A stretch of 13,264 bases of DNA from CAYLJV01 sp964554215 (GCA_964554215.1 CAZKND010000035.1:1-13264); one strand, 5' to 3'; shown: positions 1 to 6,160, counted from the first letter of the stretch. A program made the numbers and translations. Notes: generated by a model not told the origin, from the letters alone.

Positions 1-340
1 CGTCTATCAAAACAGCGGCTTCCGCCTGGCTGGCTCCGGTTATCATGTTTTTCACAAATTCTACATGTCCTGGAGCATCTATGATGTTGTAACTCCTCTT
101 TTCAGTATCAAAAAATGTTTGCGCAGTGTCTATAGTCACTCCCTGTGTTCTTTCTTCTTTGAGATGATCCATGACGTATCCGAACTTGAACTCTTTACCC
201 ATAGCGTCGCAAGCCGTCTTTATCTCCTCGTACCTGCCTTCGGGCAAAGATTCTGTGTCATAGAATAACCTTCCAATTAGGGTGCTCTTACCGTGGTCGA
301 CATGACCGCTCAAAACAAATCTTAAAACTTCATCATCCAT
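1..340 (-). CDS. cysN: Sulfate adenylyltransferase large subunit CysN (GTPase), N-terminal part only
   Basis: This is the N-terminal 113 residues of a translational-GTPase-like protein; the rest lies beyond the window start. Visible motifs are the P-loop GHVDHGKS (residues 12-19), the switch I segment QGVTIDTA and the G3 motif DAPGH. The stretch after the P-loop (IGRLFYDTESLPEGRYEEI) is typical of CysN rather than elongation factor 1-alpha. CysN is the GTPase that drives CysD to make adenosine 5'-phosphosulfate from ATP and sulfate in the cytoplasm. The ATG at 340-338 is supported by a GAGGT Shine-Dalgarno at 352-348. cysD lies upstream on the same strand, but a homing endonuclease gene separates the two. 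A fused APS kinase (CysNC) cannot be excluded because the C-terminus is missing. Confidence 0.85.
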   Translation of the reverse strand, partial: MDDEVLRFVLSGHVDHGKSTLIGRLFYDTESLPEGRYEEIKTACDAMGKEFKFGYVMDHLKEERTQGVTIDTAQTFFDTEKRSYNIIDAPGHVEFVKNMITGASQAEAAVLID

Positions 341-357
341 TTTTTTAACCTCTTTCT

Positions 358-1617
358 TTATCCATCATTCCTCTTTATTACAGGGTCGATATTAATAAAA
401 AATTTTTCCGCGTCTTCTTTACAAACCCAAATATTATTTTTTTGGATATTACATTCAACATTCAAACTTGAGAGGACATCAAACATAAATTCTAATTCTT
501 GTTTTTCCATAGAAGTAATCCGCGGAGATCCAGAAGGATGAATATTACCATCCGACTCATATCTCCCCTCTATATATTTCCAACAGTCCCCATTTTGAAG
601 TAGCCAATCTCTCTTTTCATCCCTATCTAACCTCTCATACCATTCAATAAATTTAACAGAGGAAGCCCACACCTTTTCCTTACCTCTATCCTCCCTCTTC
701 CCTCTACCAGGATTAAGGCCAAGGCCCTCCAAAGAACCTTGAAACTTATCAGCAAATTTTTTCGAATTAACTTCTAAACCGATAGTATACCTTCCATCAT
801 GATATCCATCCCCATCAACAACCCCTAACACATACGAAACTAAATCGGTCTTCTCAAAATTAACTTTTATAGTCCGGCTTTCTGATAAACTTCGTAATCT
901 ATCTTTAACTTCTTCACTATTTTTATACTCAGAAGCGTCCCGAGCTAATCCCAATTCTAAAGCTTTGGATTTTATTGCATTCCATGTCCTTTTAGAAAGT
1001 TCCGAAACTAAATCTTCCTTTGACATCTCTAAGTAGTTTTCGCGAAGAAATTTTTCTTCTTTCTCGCTCCATGGCTCCGACCTACAAGTATCGATGCCAA
1101 ACTCGCTCATTTTTTCCGATATAACCGATTGATTCCTGCTGAAACGCTCCCCAATCTCTTTCTGCGATAGACCTTGTTCTTTATACATAATTTTCAACCT
1201 TTTTTCATTGCAAAGAAAATTGAATACAAGAGACGAACTCAAATTCATTTTTTCTGATATCTCCTCAACAGACAAACCTTCTTTAAAAAGTTCTCTTGAT
1301 TCAATCTTCTCGTTTTCACAAAGTTTCTTTTTCTTAGAAATACCCAAGTCATCTGCCTTATTTTTAATCGAACTTTCTGTCCTACCTATAATATCCACCA
1401 ACTCAGAGTTCTCGGTAGTTGGAAATAGTTTCTCTAATTTCTCAATTTCAGAGGAACTCCATCTATCTCCCAACCCACTTCTTCCAGAATTTAAACCCAT
1501 AGAACTTGCCTTCTGGTAGATAGAATTTCTCGTTTTATCAAGACTTTTAGCAATCATCTCGGCACTCTCTTTCGAATAATTTTTTCTTAAATACTTTTCT
1601 TCCTTTTTAGACCACAT
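358..1617 (-). CDS. LAGLIDADG homing endonuclease with N-terminal Myb/SANT-like DNA-binding repeats
   Basis: A free-standing 419-residue protein. The C-terminal part (about 255-419) holds two LAGLIDADG motifs: YVLGVVDGDG (262-272 region, catalytic acid D270) and WKYIEGRYESDG (346-357, D356), so it should fold as a monomeric two-motif nuclease. The N-terminal part holds three Myb/SANT-like repeats (about 2-42, 53-92 and 183-224), each with a Trp near its start, a T/S-x-x-(S/A)-I core and a KA-x-x-LGL-like end. Two HTH-like segments lie between them (about 105-175). I chose the ATG at 1617 because the first repeat begins immediately after it; an in-frame TTG at 1656 overlaps the cysD stop. The gene lies 35 nt after cysD and 17 nt before cysN, as an insertion in a normally contiguous gene pair. 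It looks more A+T-rich than its neighbours. It has no splicing blocks, so it is not an intein. Inference: it cleaves an uninterrupted cysD-cysN junction and spreads by homing. Confidence 0.85.
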   Translation of the reverse strand: MWSKKEEKYLRKNYSKESAEMIAKSLDKTRNSIYQKASSMGLNSGRSGLGDRWSSSEIEKLEKLFPTTENSELVDIIGRTESSIKNKADDLGISKKKKLCENEKIESRELFKEGLSVEEISEKMNLSSSLVFNFLCNEKRLKIMYKEQGLSQKEIGERFSRNQSVISEKMSEFGIDTCRSEPWSEKEEKFLRENYLEMSKEDLVSELSKRTWNAIKSKALELGLARDASEYKNSEEVKDRLRSLSESRTIKVNFEKTDLVSYVLGVVDGDGYHDGRYTIGLEVNSKKFADKFQGSLEGLGLNPGRGKREDRGKEKVWASSVKFIEWYERLDRDEKRDWLLQNGDCWKYIEGRYESDGNIHPSGSPRITSMEKQELEFMFDVLSSLNVECNIQKNNIWVCKEDAEKFFINIDPVIKRNDG

Positions 1618-1652
1618 ACCACAAAAATTTTGAAATAAAATCCCTTTTATTA

Positions 1653-2487
1653 TCAAAATATCATCATATAGCCCAATGATCTCAACTTCTGCATCGCGTT
1701 TGCTTCTTCCTTATCCTGAGCTCTTCCACTTCTTTCACCTTTGTCACTGGACTGAATCTCTTCAATCATACCCTGTACACTGTCTACGTCACTATCTACT
1801 GGGTCTGTGCACGGTTTGCATCCGAGACTTCTGAACCTCTCCCCATCTTCCGCGAAGTAAAGTGGGTTAACTGGTAGGTCCTCCCTCTTGATGTATTTCC
1901 ATACGTNNNNNNNNNNCCAGCTCAGTCCAAGATAGCATTGGGTGTACTCTCAAGTGTTGACCTGCTTCTCTTTCCGATTTATACTGGTCCCAAAGTTCTG
2001 GAGGTTGATCTTTATAATCCCATTGGAAGTCCTCATCACGTGGGCTAAAGGTTCTCTCTTTGGCTCTGACTCCGTGCTCATCCCTTCTTATTCCTAAGAA
2101 GAGTGCGTCAAATCCTTCTTCAGCCATTATGTTCTTTAGGGCTTCCGTTTTCCGCATTCCGCAACATTTTATCTTATCTTCAGGAGTGATGTTTTTCTCA
2201 TCGGCTTCATCATTTTTCGCAATGACGAGGTTTAGATCCCAATCATCGGCTAACTTGTCTCTGAACTCGTACATTTTTTGGAAGTGATAACCTGTGTCTA
2301 GATAAATTGCAGGAACTGGAGCTTTCCCTAGAAATGCTTTTTTGACAAGATAAGCGAGAGTTGTACTGTCCTTACCTGCAGACCAAAGCATTGCAGGTTT
2401 GTTGTATTTTCTATAAGCTTCTCTGATGATGTGAATGGCTTCACTTTCGATTTTATCGAGATGTGTTAATTGATCAGATTCTTCCAT
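1653..2487 (-). CDS. cysD: Sulfate adenylyltransferase small subunit CysD (interrupted by an N run)
   Basis: The catalytic subunit of ATP sulfurylase, which makes adenosine 5'-phosphosulfate with CysN. Family marks are LTHLDKIESEAIHIIREA near the N-terminus, the PP-loop SAGKDS (36-41), LDTGYHF (63-69), RRDEHGVRAKERTFSPRD (134-151) and a C-terminal RFRSLGCKPCT segment. Ten N at 1907-1916 shift the frame, but joining the flanks directly gives WTELDVWKYIKRED, as expected for CysD. The coding length without N is 825 nt, exactly 275 codons, giving 274 residues. It carries a CC pair (108-109) and CxxC (220-223), as in iron-sulfur APS reductases; from memory a branch of CysD shares these. I chose the ATG at 2487, just after the RHH gene's stop; a GTG at 2496 overlapping that stop is the alternative. 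The conserved RRDE...RAKER block and the CysN partner argue against a plain CysH reductase. Confidence 0.9.
1907..1916. other. Assembly gap of 10 N inside cysD, apparently zero real bases
   Basis: The N run falls in the codons after WTEL of CysD. Reading across with all ten N removed gives ctg-gac-gta-tgg (L-D-V-W), which matches the CysD family in length and sequence, and the whole gene then stays in frame to its stop. The run therefore looks like a nominal scaffold spacer, not missing sequence. Confidence 0.8.
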
Positions 2488-2492
2488 TTTTC

Positions 2493-2726
2493 TCACTTCA
2501 GATATCCTAAATTTTTGAGTTTTTTTCTTATTTTTTCTTCATCTTCATGTGTGAACGGGGCTTCTCCCTTTTCGGAGATTATTTCGCGTAGGATGTATCC
2601 TACGTAGCTCGAAACCGACGTAAATCCTGTATCGTCTATCTGTTTCTTCAGTTGTTCGAAGAGCGGGACGGGGATTGATACGGTGGTAAAGTCCGTCTTA
2701 CTCTCTCCGTTTTCGTCTGCAGTCAT
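2493..2726 (-). CDS. Small ribbon-helix-helix (CopG-like) protein heading the cysD operon
   Basis: A 77-residue acidic protein. Residues about 13-50 fit a ribbon-helix-helix fold: a short beta strand (FTTVSIP), a helix (PLFEQLKKQID), a turn with TGFTSVSSYV, and a second helix (YVGYILREII). The tail EEKIRKKLKNLGYLK is predicted helical. RHH proteins bind DNA as dimers and usually repress their own operons. Its stop codon lies 5 nt before the chosen cysD ATG and overlaps the alternative GTG, so the genes are translationally coupled. A paralogue with the same SVSxYV core and KLKxLGY tail heads the operon at 5556-5771. A perfect inverted repeat covers the presumed TATA box upstream, which fits self-regulation. 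The family assignment is from pattern only, and the target is inferred. Confidence 0.75.
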   Translation of the reverse strand: MTADENGESKTDFTTVSIPVPLFEQLKKQIDDTGFTSVSSYVGYILREIISEKGEAPFTHEDEEKIRKKLKNLGYLK

Positions 2727-2750
2727 TTTCTTCCTACTCAGTTTTTAAAT

Positions 2751-2768
2751 CTAATTATATTTAATTAG
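2751..2768 (-). promoter_or_regulatory. Inverted repeat over the TATA box of the RHH-cysD operon
   Basis: CTAATTA-tatt-TAATTAG is a perfect inverted repeat with 7-base arms and a 4-base spacer. On the minus strand it contains an archaeal TATA-like stretch (ttaaatata, about 2757-2765), which would place the transcription start about 5-15 nt before the ATG at 2726. A dimeric RHH repressor bound here would block TBP. The region is A+T-rich, so a chance palindrome is possible. Confidence 0.45.
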
Positions 2769-2792
2769 ACTAATCCCTTTTAAACATAATGG

Positions 2793-2805
2793 AAAAATCA
2801 AAAAG
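2793..2805 (-). terminator. Possible U-tract terminator after the half-transporter pair
   Basis: On the minus strand, about 55-65 nt after the stop codon at 2859, two T5 runs occur close together (in atctttttgatttttcc). Archaeal terminators are often such U-tracts without a hairpin, and I saw no strong stem here. The site also lies just upstream of the RHH-cysD promoter. Confidence 0.3.
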
Positions 2806-2858
2806 ATCTAACAATCCAATATTTTCAGAAAAATACTAAGAAGTGTTAAGAGTTAATT

Positions 2859-3323
2859 TTACTCTTCGTCCTCTTCTTCATCAGTTAATATTTCCTCGTC
2901 AACACCTTCTTCTCCACTGGGACCAAGCAGATAGATAGCCACCACAACTAAAGAGGCTCCTACTAACTTACGGATAGTGAAAATATTCTCACCTAAAATC
3001 AGCCACCCACCTAAGAAAGTAAAGAACTGTGCTCCAGCTCCAAACAGAGCGAATAGAACACTGGCCTTACCATGGCTAAGTCCAACCATAAAGATAGCAG
3101 TTCCTATTATGACCAGAAGTATACCAATTATGAAATAAGGGTTCAATAATAGAGAAGAAAATCCTGAGAGATATTCAGAAACAGATCCAGCCATCTCTCC
3201 CATACCCTTCTTCAAAAGGACCGGAGATAGACCTCCAAAAGCTGCGTTTATCAAAGCACATATTTTTCCGAAATGTGCTATCTCACCCGACTTGAAGTCG
3301 TCCCAAAGACTAGTCTCACTCAT
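2859..3323 (-). CDS. Half-size EamA/SMR-type (DMT superfamily) membrane protein, second of a pair
   Basis: A 154-residue integral membrane protein with four predicted helices at about 18-36, 63-83, 87-110 and 116-134. The final helix region LGENIFTIRKLVGASLVVVAIYLLG is typical of EamA/DMT transporters, in which each four-to-five-helix unit is half of a full ten-helix carrier. A strongly acidic tail follows (about 137-154, almost all Asp/Glu), which probably lies in the cytoplasm. The ATG at 3323 is 1 nt beyond the stop of the preceding half-transporter gene, so the two are almost certainly co-translated and likely form a heterodimer. The substrate cannot be told. Small-drug export, amino-acid or sugar efflux, and lipid-linked sugar flipping (as in ArnE/ArnF) are all possible for this superfamily. 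Confidence 0.75.
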   Translation of the reverse strand: MSETSLWDDFKSGEIAHFGKICALINAAFGGLSPVLLKKGMGEMAGSVSEYLSGFSSLLLNPYFIIGILLVIIGTAIFMVGLSHGKASVLFALFGAGAQFFTFLGGWLILGENIFTIRKLVGASLVVVAIYLLGPSGEEGVDEEILTDEEEDEE

Positions 3324-3324
3324 T

Positions 3325-3705
3325 CTAAGCCCCTCCTAGGATGGCAATCGCTACCAAAGCAATACCAATACCCAACATCTCTCGTTGAGTCAGCTTCTCG
3401 TCCATAAAGAATCGTGAATAGAAAGGCGTTATGACATAAGATATCGCACTCATAGGGCCAATGATAGTGACGTCACCCATATTCAATCCTACAGTCCATA
3501 TTACCCATCCAAAAATTCCGAACACGACTCCTCCAAGGAAGTACCTATTTCCAAGGAAAGATTTGAGAAAACCAGTAACATCTTCCTTAATCAAATCGTA
3601 AGAAATCTCTCCGATATGTTCCGAAGCTTGCTTGAACATCGGGGTTCCGATCCCGTACATGCTCGCTCCAATCAGAGTGAATATTATAGCCTCTACAGAT
3701 ACCAT
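3325..3705 (-). CDS. Half-size EamA/SMR-type (DMT superfamily) membrane protein, first of a pair
   Basis: A 126-residue membrane protein with four predicted helices at about 4-22, 56-74, 79-97 and 109-125. The segment AISYVITPFYSRFFMDEKLTQREMLGI matches the conserved region between the last two helices of EamA/EmrE-like transporters (P-x-x-x-x-x-x-x-x-E-K). Basic residues cluster in the loops after helices 1 and 3, suggesting those loops face the cytoplasm. The ATG at 3705 has a GGAGA Shine-Dalgarno about 8 nt upstream (near 3714-3717). It is the first gene of a two-gene operon with the 154-residue partner at 2859-3323. The substrate is unknown. Confidence 0.75.
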   Translation of the reverse strand: MVSVEAIIFTLIGASMYGIGTPMFKQASEHIGEISYDLIKEDVTGFLKSFLGNRYFLGGVVFGIFGWVIWTVGLNMGDVTIIGPMSAISYVITPFYSRFFMDEKLTQREMLGIGIALVAIAILGGA

Positions 3706-3733
3706 TCAAATTTCTCCGTTTTTTTAGAATTCC

Positions 3734-3763
3734 TTCTTAATTAAGAAAAATATACATTTAAAA
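3734..3763 (-). promoter_or_regulatory. Promoter of the half-transporter pair with a perfect 14-base palindrome
   Basis: On the minus strand a TATA-like stretch (tttaaat, about 3756-3763) is followed by the palindrome TTCTTAATTAAGAA at 3734-3747, then by the Shine-Dalgarno and the ATG at 3705. The palindrome would lie between TATA box and transcription start, the usual place for an archaeal repressor site. The rest of the 199-nt gap (about 3764-3904) is A-rich, and I see no gene in it. Confidence 0.4.
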
Positions 3764-3904
3764 TTATCGCTTCTCAGCGTCCAAAAAAAGAAATAATCGA
3801 AATCGAATGGAAAAAAGCTGAATCGCTACAAAAATAGGAGATATCTCAAATGGTGATTTGGCAATAAATCCACAAACAAATGTCAAAACAGGTTGTTCAA
3901 CCAT

Positions 3905-5263
3905 TTAATTTTTCAAACTCTGCAAAGGATTCGGGAACCTACCGCCTCGAGACGTCAAACCTTCCGAAGAATTGTCGTCTATATCCATAACCGGAGCCTC
4001 ACCCATAAGTCCATCAAACTCAATTACATCGCCAGGCTCCTTACCGATAGCCGGAATAACCCTCACACTTTCCGTCTTATTATTGATGATACCTATAGCC
4101 AACTCGTCACCTATGATGGCGCTGATCTTACTCGCAGGCGTATCTCCAGGAATAGCGAACATGTCCAAACCCACCGAACACACAGAAGTCAAAGCCTCCA
4201 ACTTCTCCAAAGAAAGTGAACCATCCTTGACCGCCTCAACCATACCCATATCCTCACTCACCGGTAGAAAAGTGCCGCTCAAACCACCGACATTCTCACT
4301 CGCCATAGCTCCACCCCTCTTAATCGCATCCATAAGAAGTGCTACAGCCAAAGTCGAACCATGAGTACCCATACTCTCAAGCCCCATAGCCTCTACAATC
4401 CTAGCCACAGAATCGTTCTCCATCGGAGACGGGGCCAAAGAAATATCTACAATCCCGAACGGAACGTCCAGCTCATCGGCCAGTTCCCTACCTACAAGTT
4501 TTCCAGCCCTGGTCGTCTTGAAAGCCGTCCGCTTTATGACCTCTGAAAGCTCTGTCAGATCACAATCCTTATTCTCTTCAACGACACTTCTGATAACTCC
4601 AGGTCCGCTTATACCTATATTCAAAGAATACTCAGGTTCACCTATTCCATGATAAGCCCCCGCCATGAACGGATTATCTTCCGGAGAATTGACAAAGGTG
4701 ACGAACTTGGCGCAACCTATACTCTTCTCCGTCTTCTCCGCTATCTCTTTGACCGTGTACCCGATCTTGTTGACTGCGTCCATATTAATCCCGATCTCAT
4801 GTTCACCTACGTTTACGAATGCGCAAACTCTATCGGTCTGGGAGAGGACTTCCGGTAACGACTCAATAAGCACTTTATCCGTTTCGGTAGCTCCTTTCTG
4901 GACCAGAGCGCCGAAACCTCCGATGAAATCCACACCGGCATCTCCAACAGCTTCATCTAAAACCTTAGCAAGTTCGATGAATTTTTCTTTTGAAGAATGG
5001 GATTCCATGATAAGTGAGACTGGGGTTATAGAAATCCTTTCATTGATGATAGGAATTCCGTATTTTGTCTCGATTTCTTCCGTTTTAGAAGTGAGTCTTT
5101 CGGAACCCGAATTGACTTTTTCATAAACATTTTGCTTGAACTGTTCGAAGTCCGAATCGACACAGTCTTTGAGGTTTATTCCAAGAGTGACAGTCCTGAT
5201 ATCTAGTCCTTTGTGAAGCGTCATGCTGGCCGTTTCGTATATTTCATCTACTGTAAAGGACAT
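3905..5263 (-). CDS. UPF0210 / DUF711 family protein (PFL-like fold)
   Basis: A 452-residue cytoplasmic protein matching the UPF0210 (DUF711) family over its full length. Recognisable parts are an N-terminal ETASMTLHKGLDIRTVTLGI segment, GVDFIGGFGALVQKG, AGAYHGIGEPEYSLNIGISGPGVI, FGIVDISLAPSPMENDSVARI, the glycine-rich GGLSGTFLPVSEDMGM, and the family-typical C-terminus SRGGRFPNPLQSLKN. Known structures in the family resemble the pyruvate formate-lyase barrel, but the biochemical role is not established, and I assign no reaction. The ATG at 5263 is 2 nt after the stop of the ACT-domain gene. The UPF0210/UPF0237 pairing is conserved widely in bacteria and archaea, suggesting that the ACT protein regulates or binds this one. 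The C-terminus looks complete, with no sign of decay. Confidence 0.9.
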   Translation of the reverse strand: MSFTVDEIYETASMTLHKGLDIRTVTLGINLKDCVDSDFEQFKQNVYEKVNSGSERLTSKTEEIETKYGIPIINERISITPVSLIMESHSSKEKFIELAKVLDEAVGDAGVDFIGGFGALVQKGATETDKVLIESLPEVLSQTDRVCAFVNVGEHEIGINMDAVNKIGYTVKEIAEKTEKSIGCAKFVTFVNSPEDNPFMAGAYHGIGEPEYSLNIGISGPGVIRSVVEENKDCDLTELSEVIKRTAFKTTRAGKLVGRELADELDVPFGIVDISLAPSPMENDSVARIVEAMGLESMGTHGSTLAVALLMDAIKRGGAMASENVGGLSGTFLPVSEDMGMVEAVKDGSLSLEKLEALTSVCSVGLDMFAIPGDTPASKISAIIGDELAIGIINNKTESVRVIPAIGKEPGDVIEFDGLMGEAPVMDIDDNSSEGLTSRGGRFPNPLQSLKN

Positions 5264-5265
5264 TT

Positions 5266-5544
5266 TCAGACCCTGTGCATTGATTTGAAGATTTTTTCGT
5301 GCTGCAGTTCCACCTGAAGGTTCATCTCCTCACCTATTTCCTGCAAATCTTCCTCTATCTCTTCAAGATTATGATCCGAATCCTGGATATCCAAAAGCAT
5401 GCTCATTACGAAATAGCCTTCGATAACTTTCTGACTGATATCTTCTATATTGATGTTTTTCTCGTATACAGAATCGGACATTTTCGAAATTATCCCTTTC
5501 TGGTCTTCTCCGATTACGGTTACGAAACAAAGTTCTTTGCTCAT
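5266..5544 (-). CDS. ACT-domain protein, UPF0237 family
   Basis: A 92-residue protein consisting of one ACT domain (about 4-80): ELCFVTVIGEDQKGIISKMSD forms the first strand, a Gly-rich ligand loop (GEDQKG) and the first helix, and YFVMSMLLDI forms a central strand. ACT domains bind small ligands, mostly amino acids, and work as dimers. As a stand-alone unit next to a UPF0210 gene it fits UPF0237. The ATG at 5544 follows a GGAGA Shine-Dalgarno (around 5549-5553) in the 11-nt gap after the RHH gene, and the stop is 2 nt before the UPF0210 start. Inference: it senses an amino acid or similar ligand and controls its partner. The ligand cannot be read from the sequence. Confidence 0.88.
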   Translation of the reverse strand: MSKELCFVTVIGEDQKGIISKMSDSVYEKNINIEDISQKVIEGYFVMSMLLDIQDSDHNLEEIEEDLQEIGEEMNLQVELQHEKIFKSMHRV

Positions 5545-5555
5545 CTTATCTCCTT

Positions 5556-5771
5556 TTAATCCATATATCCCAGGGCTTTTAGTCTTTCTTTGACCTTCTC
5601 TTCGTCTTCCTCGGAGAAATCTTCTTCCTCCTCTTCTTCCTCTTCGTCTTCGATCACTTCTCTTAGAACAAAGGTCACGTACTCCGAAACCGACTCAAAT
5701 CCGGTTCCTTCACTCCTGGATTCTATTTTTTCGTAAAGGGATTCAGGTATCGAAACTTTCTTATCACTCAT
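5556..5771 (-). CDS. Small ribbon-helix-helix (CopG-like) protein heading the ACT-UPF0210 operon
   Basis: A 71-residue protein: beta strand KKVSIP, helix ESLYEKIESRS, a turn with TGFESVSEYV, helix YVTFVLREVI, then an acidic run of nearly unbroken Glu (about 43-58) and the tail EEKVKERLKALGYMD. The fold is that of a CopG/MetJ-type DNA-binding dimer. It shares the F-x-SVS-x-YV core and the K-x-LGY tail with the RHH protein at 2493-2726, so the two are paralogues. I chose the ATG at 5771 over an in-frame GTG at 5777 because a full GGAGGTGA Shine-Dalgarno sits 7 nt before that ATG and would be only 1 nt from the GTG. It is the first gene of a three-gene operon and plausibly its regulator. Confidence 0.75.
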   Translation of the reverse strand: MSDKKVSIPESLYEKIESRSEGTGFESVSEYVTFVLREVIEDEEEEEEEEDFSEEDEEKVKERLKALGYMD

Positions 5772-5778
5772 TTGCACT

Positions 5779-5786
5779 TCACCTCC
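5779..5786 (-). promoter_or_regulatory. Consensus Shine-Dalgarno GGAGGTGA that fixes the RHH start
   Basis: On the minus strand GGAGGTGA is a full match to the 16S rRNA 3' end, with 7 nt (agtgcaa) to the ATG at 5771. A TATA-like box (taaattaaac, about 5811-5820) upstream would give a leader of roughly 20 nt. This is the strongest ribosome binding site seen in the window. Confidence 0.7.
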
Positions 5787-5853
5787 AAACTCTCAGATAC
5801 TCATAATCAAGTTTAATTTATGGGTTTAACGGTTCTTGCGGAAAATTCTGTCC

Positions 5854-6060
5854 CTATTCATTAGAAAAGGTCTTCAATATGGACCTCAGACCCCCTACCA
5901 ATCCACCCATCAAACCGAGAACCAATCCTAGAATCTCCAGACCCGCCAACTGGCCCAATTTATAACCGATGAAACCTCCTACTACAACGCTCAAAGCTAA
6001 ACCTGTGCCGACCCCTACCGCTTTTCCGACCTGTCGCAAATTTGAATCCGATTCCGACAT
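5854..6060 (-). CDS. AtpZ/AtpI-like small membrane protein
   Basis: A 68-residue protein with two predicted membrane helices (about 16-35 and 40-60) joined by a short loop, and a hydrophilic N-terminus. The pattern R-Q-V-G-K-A-x-G-V-G-T-G-L-A-L-S-V-V-V-G followed by GYKLGQ and a second helix ending GGLRSILK resembles the AtpZ/AtpI family. That family accompanies bacterial F-type ATP synthases, where it is thought to help assembly or magnesium/calcium transport. Here no ATPase genes are nearby, so the name describes family only. I prefer the ATG at 6060; an in-frame GTG at 6072 would add four residues. The gene is transcribed away from the plus-strand gene at 6161. Small Gly-rich two-helix proteins are easy to misassign. 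Confidence 0.55.
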   Translation of the reverse strand: MSESDSNLRQVGKAVGVGTGLALSVVVGGFIGYKLGQLAGLEILGLVLGLMGGLVGGLRSILKTFSNE

Positions 6061-6160
6061 AACATGCCCCACATAGCATGAGGACTTTCATCTTCCAATA
6101 AAACCTATCTTGAAAAGGGATAATAAAAACAAGAGGATACAACGGGAAGGAGATGATCAG
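6061..6160. promoter_or_regulatory. Divergent promoter region between the AtpZ-like gene and the 185-residue protein gene
   Basis: This 100-nt gap serves two divergent genes. A TATA-like stretch (ccaataaaacc, about 6095-6105) could serve either strand: about 25-27 nt away it predicts a start near 6075 on the minus strand or near 6126 on the plus strand. The plus gene has a strong Shine-Dalgarno, GGAGATGATC at 6149-6158, which decides its ATG at 6161. No clear operator is visible. Confidence 0.35.

Noticed and set aside
358..1617. The insert between cysD and cysN as an intein or group I intron
   Set aside because: cysD ends with its own stop and cysN starts with its own ribosome site; no splicing blocks or intron core were seen, and neither gene is interrupted.
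1661..1685. The LRSLGYM end of CysD resembles the LKxLGY tails of the two RHH proteins
   Set aside because: CysD proteins normally end in a GYF/GYM motif, so the likeness is more likely coincidence than a shared domain.
1867..2496. A 209-residue truncated PAPS-reductase-like gene ending in MEIHQEGGPTS
   Set aside because: That ending is a frame artefact of the ten N; the correct frame continues to a family-like C-terminus ending at 1653.
3891..3902. GGTTGttCAACC just beyond the UPF0210 stop, as a possible hairpin terminator
   Set aside because: The loop would be only 2 nt, leaving a 4-bp stem at best, and no strong U-tract follows on the minus strand.
3972..5126. Several plus-strand open frames opposite the UPF0210 gene
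   Set aside because: They are antisense shadows of a strongly conserved gene and have no ribosome binding sites or recognisable motifs.
6063..6080. CATGC...GCATG inverted repeat before the AtpZ-like gene
   Set aside because: Only 5-base arms separated by 8 bases; expected by chance at this level.
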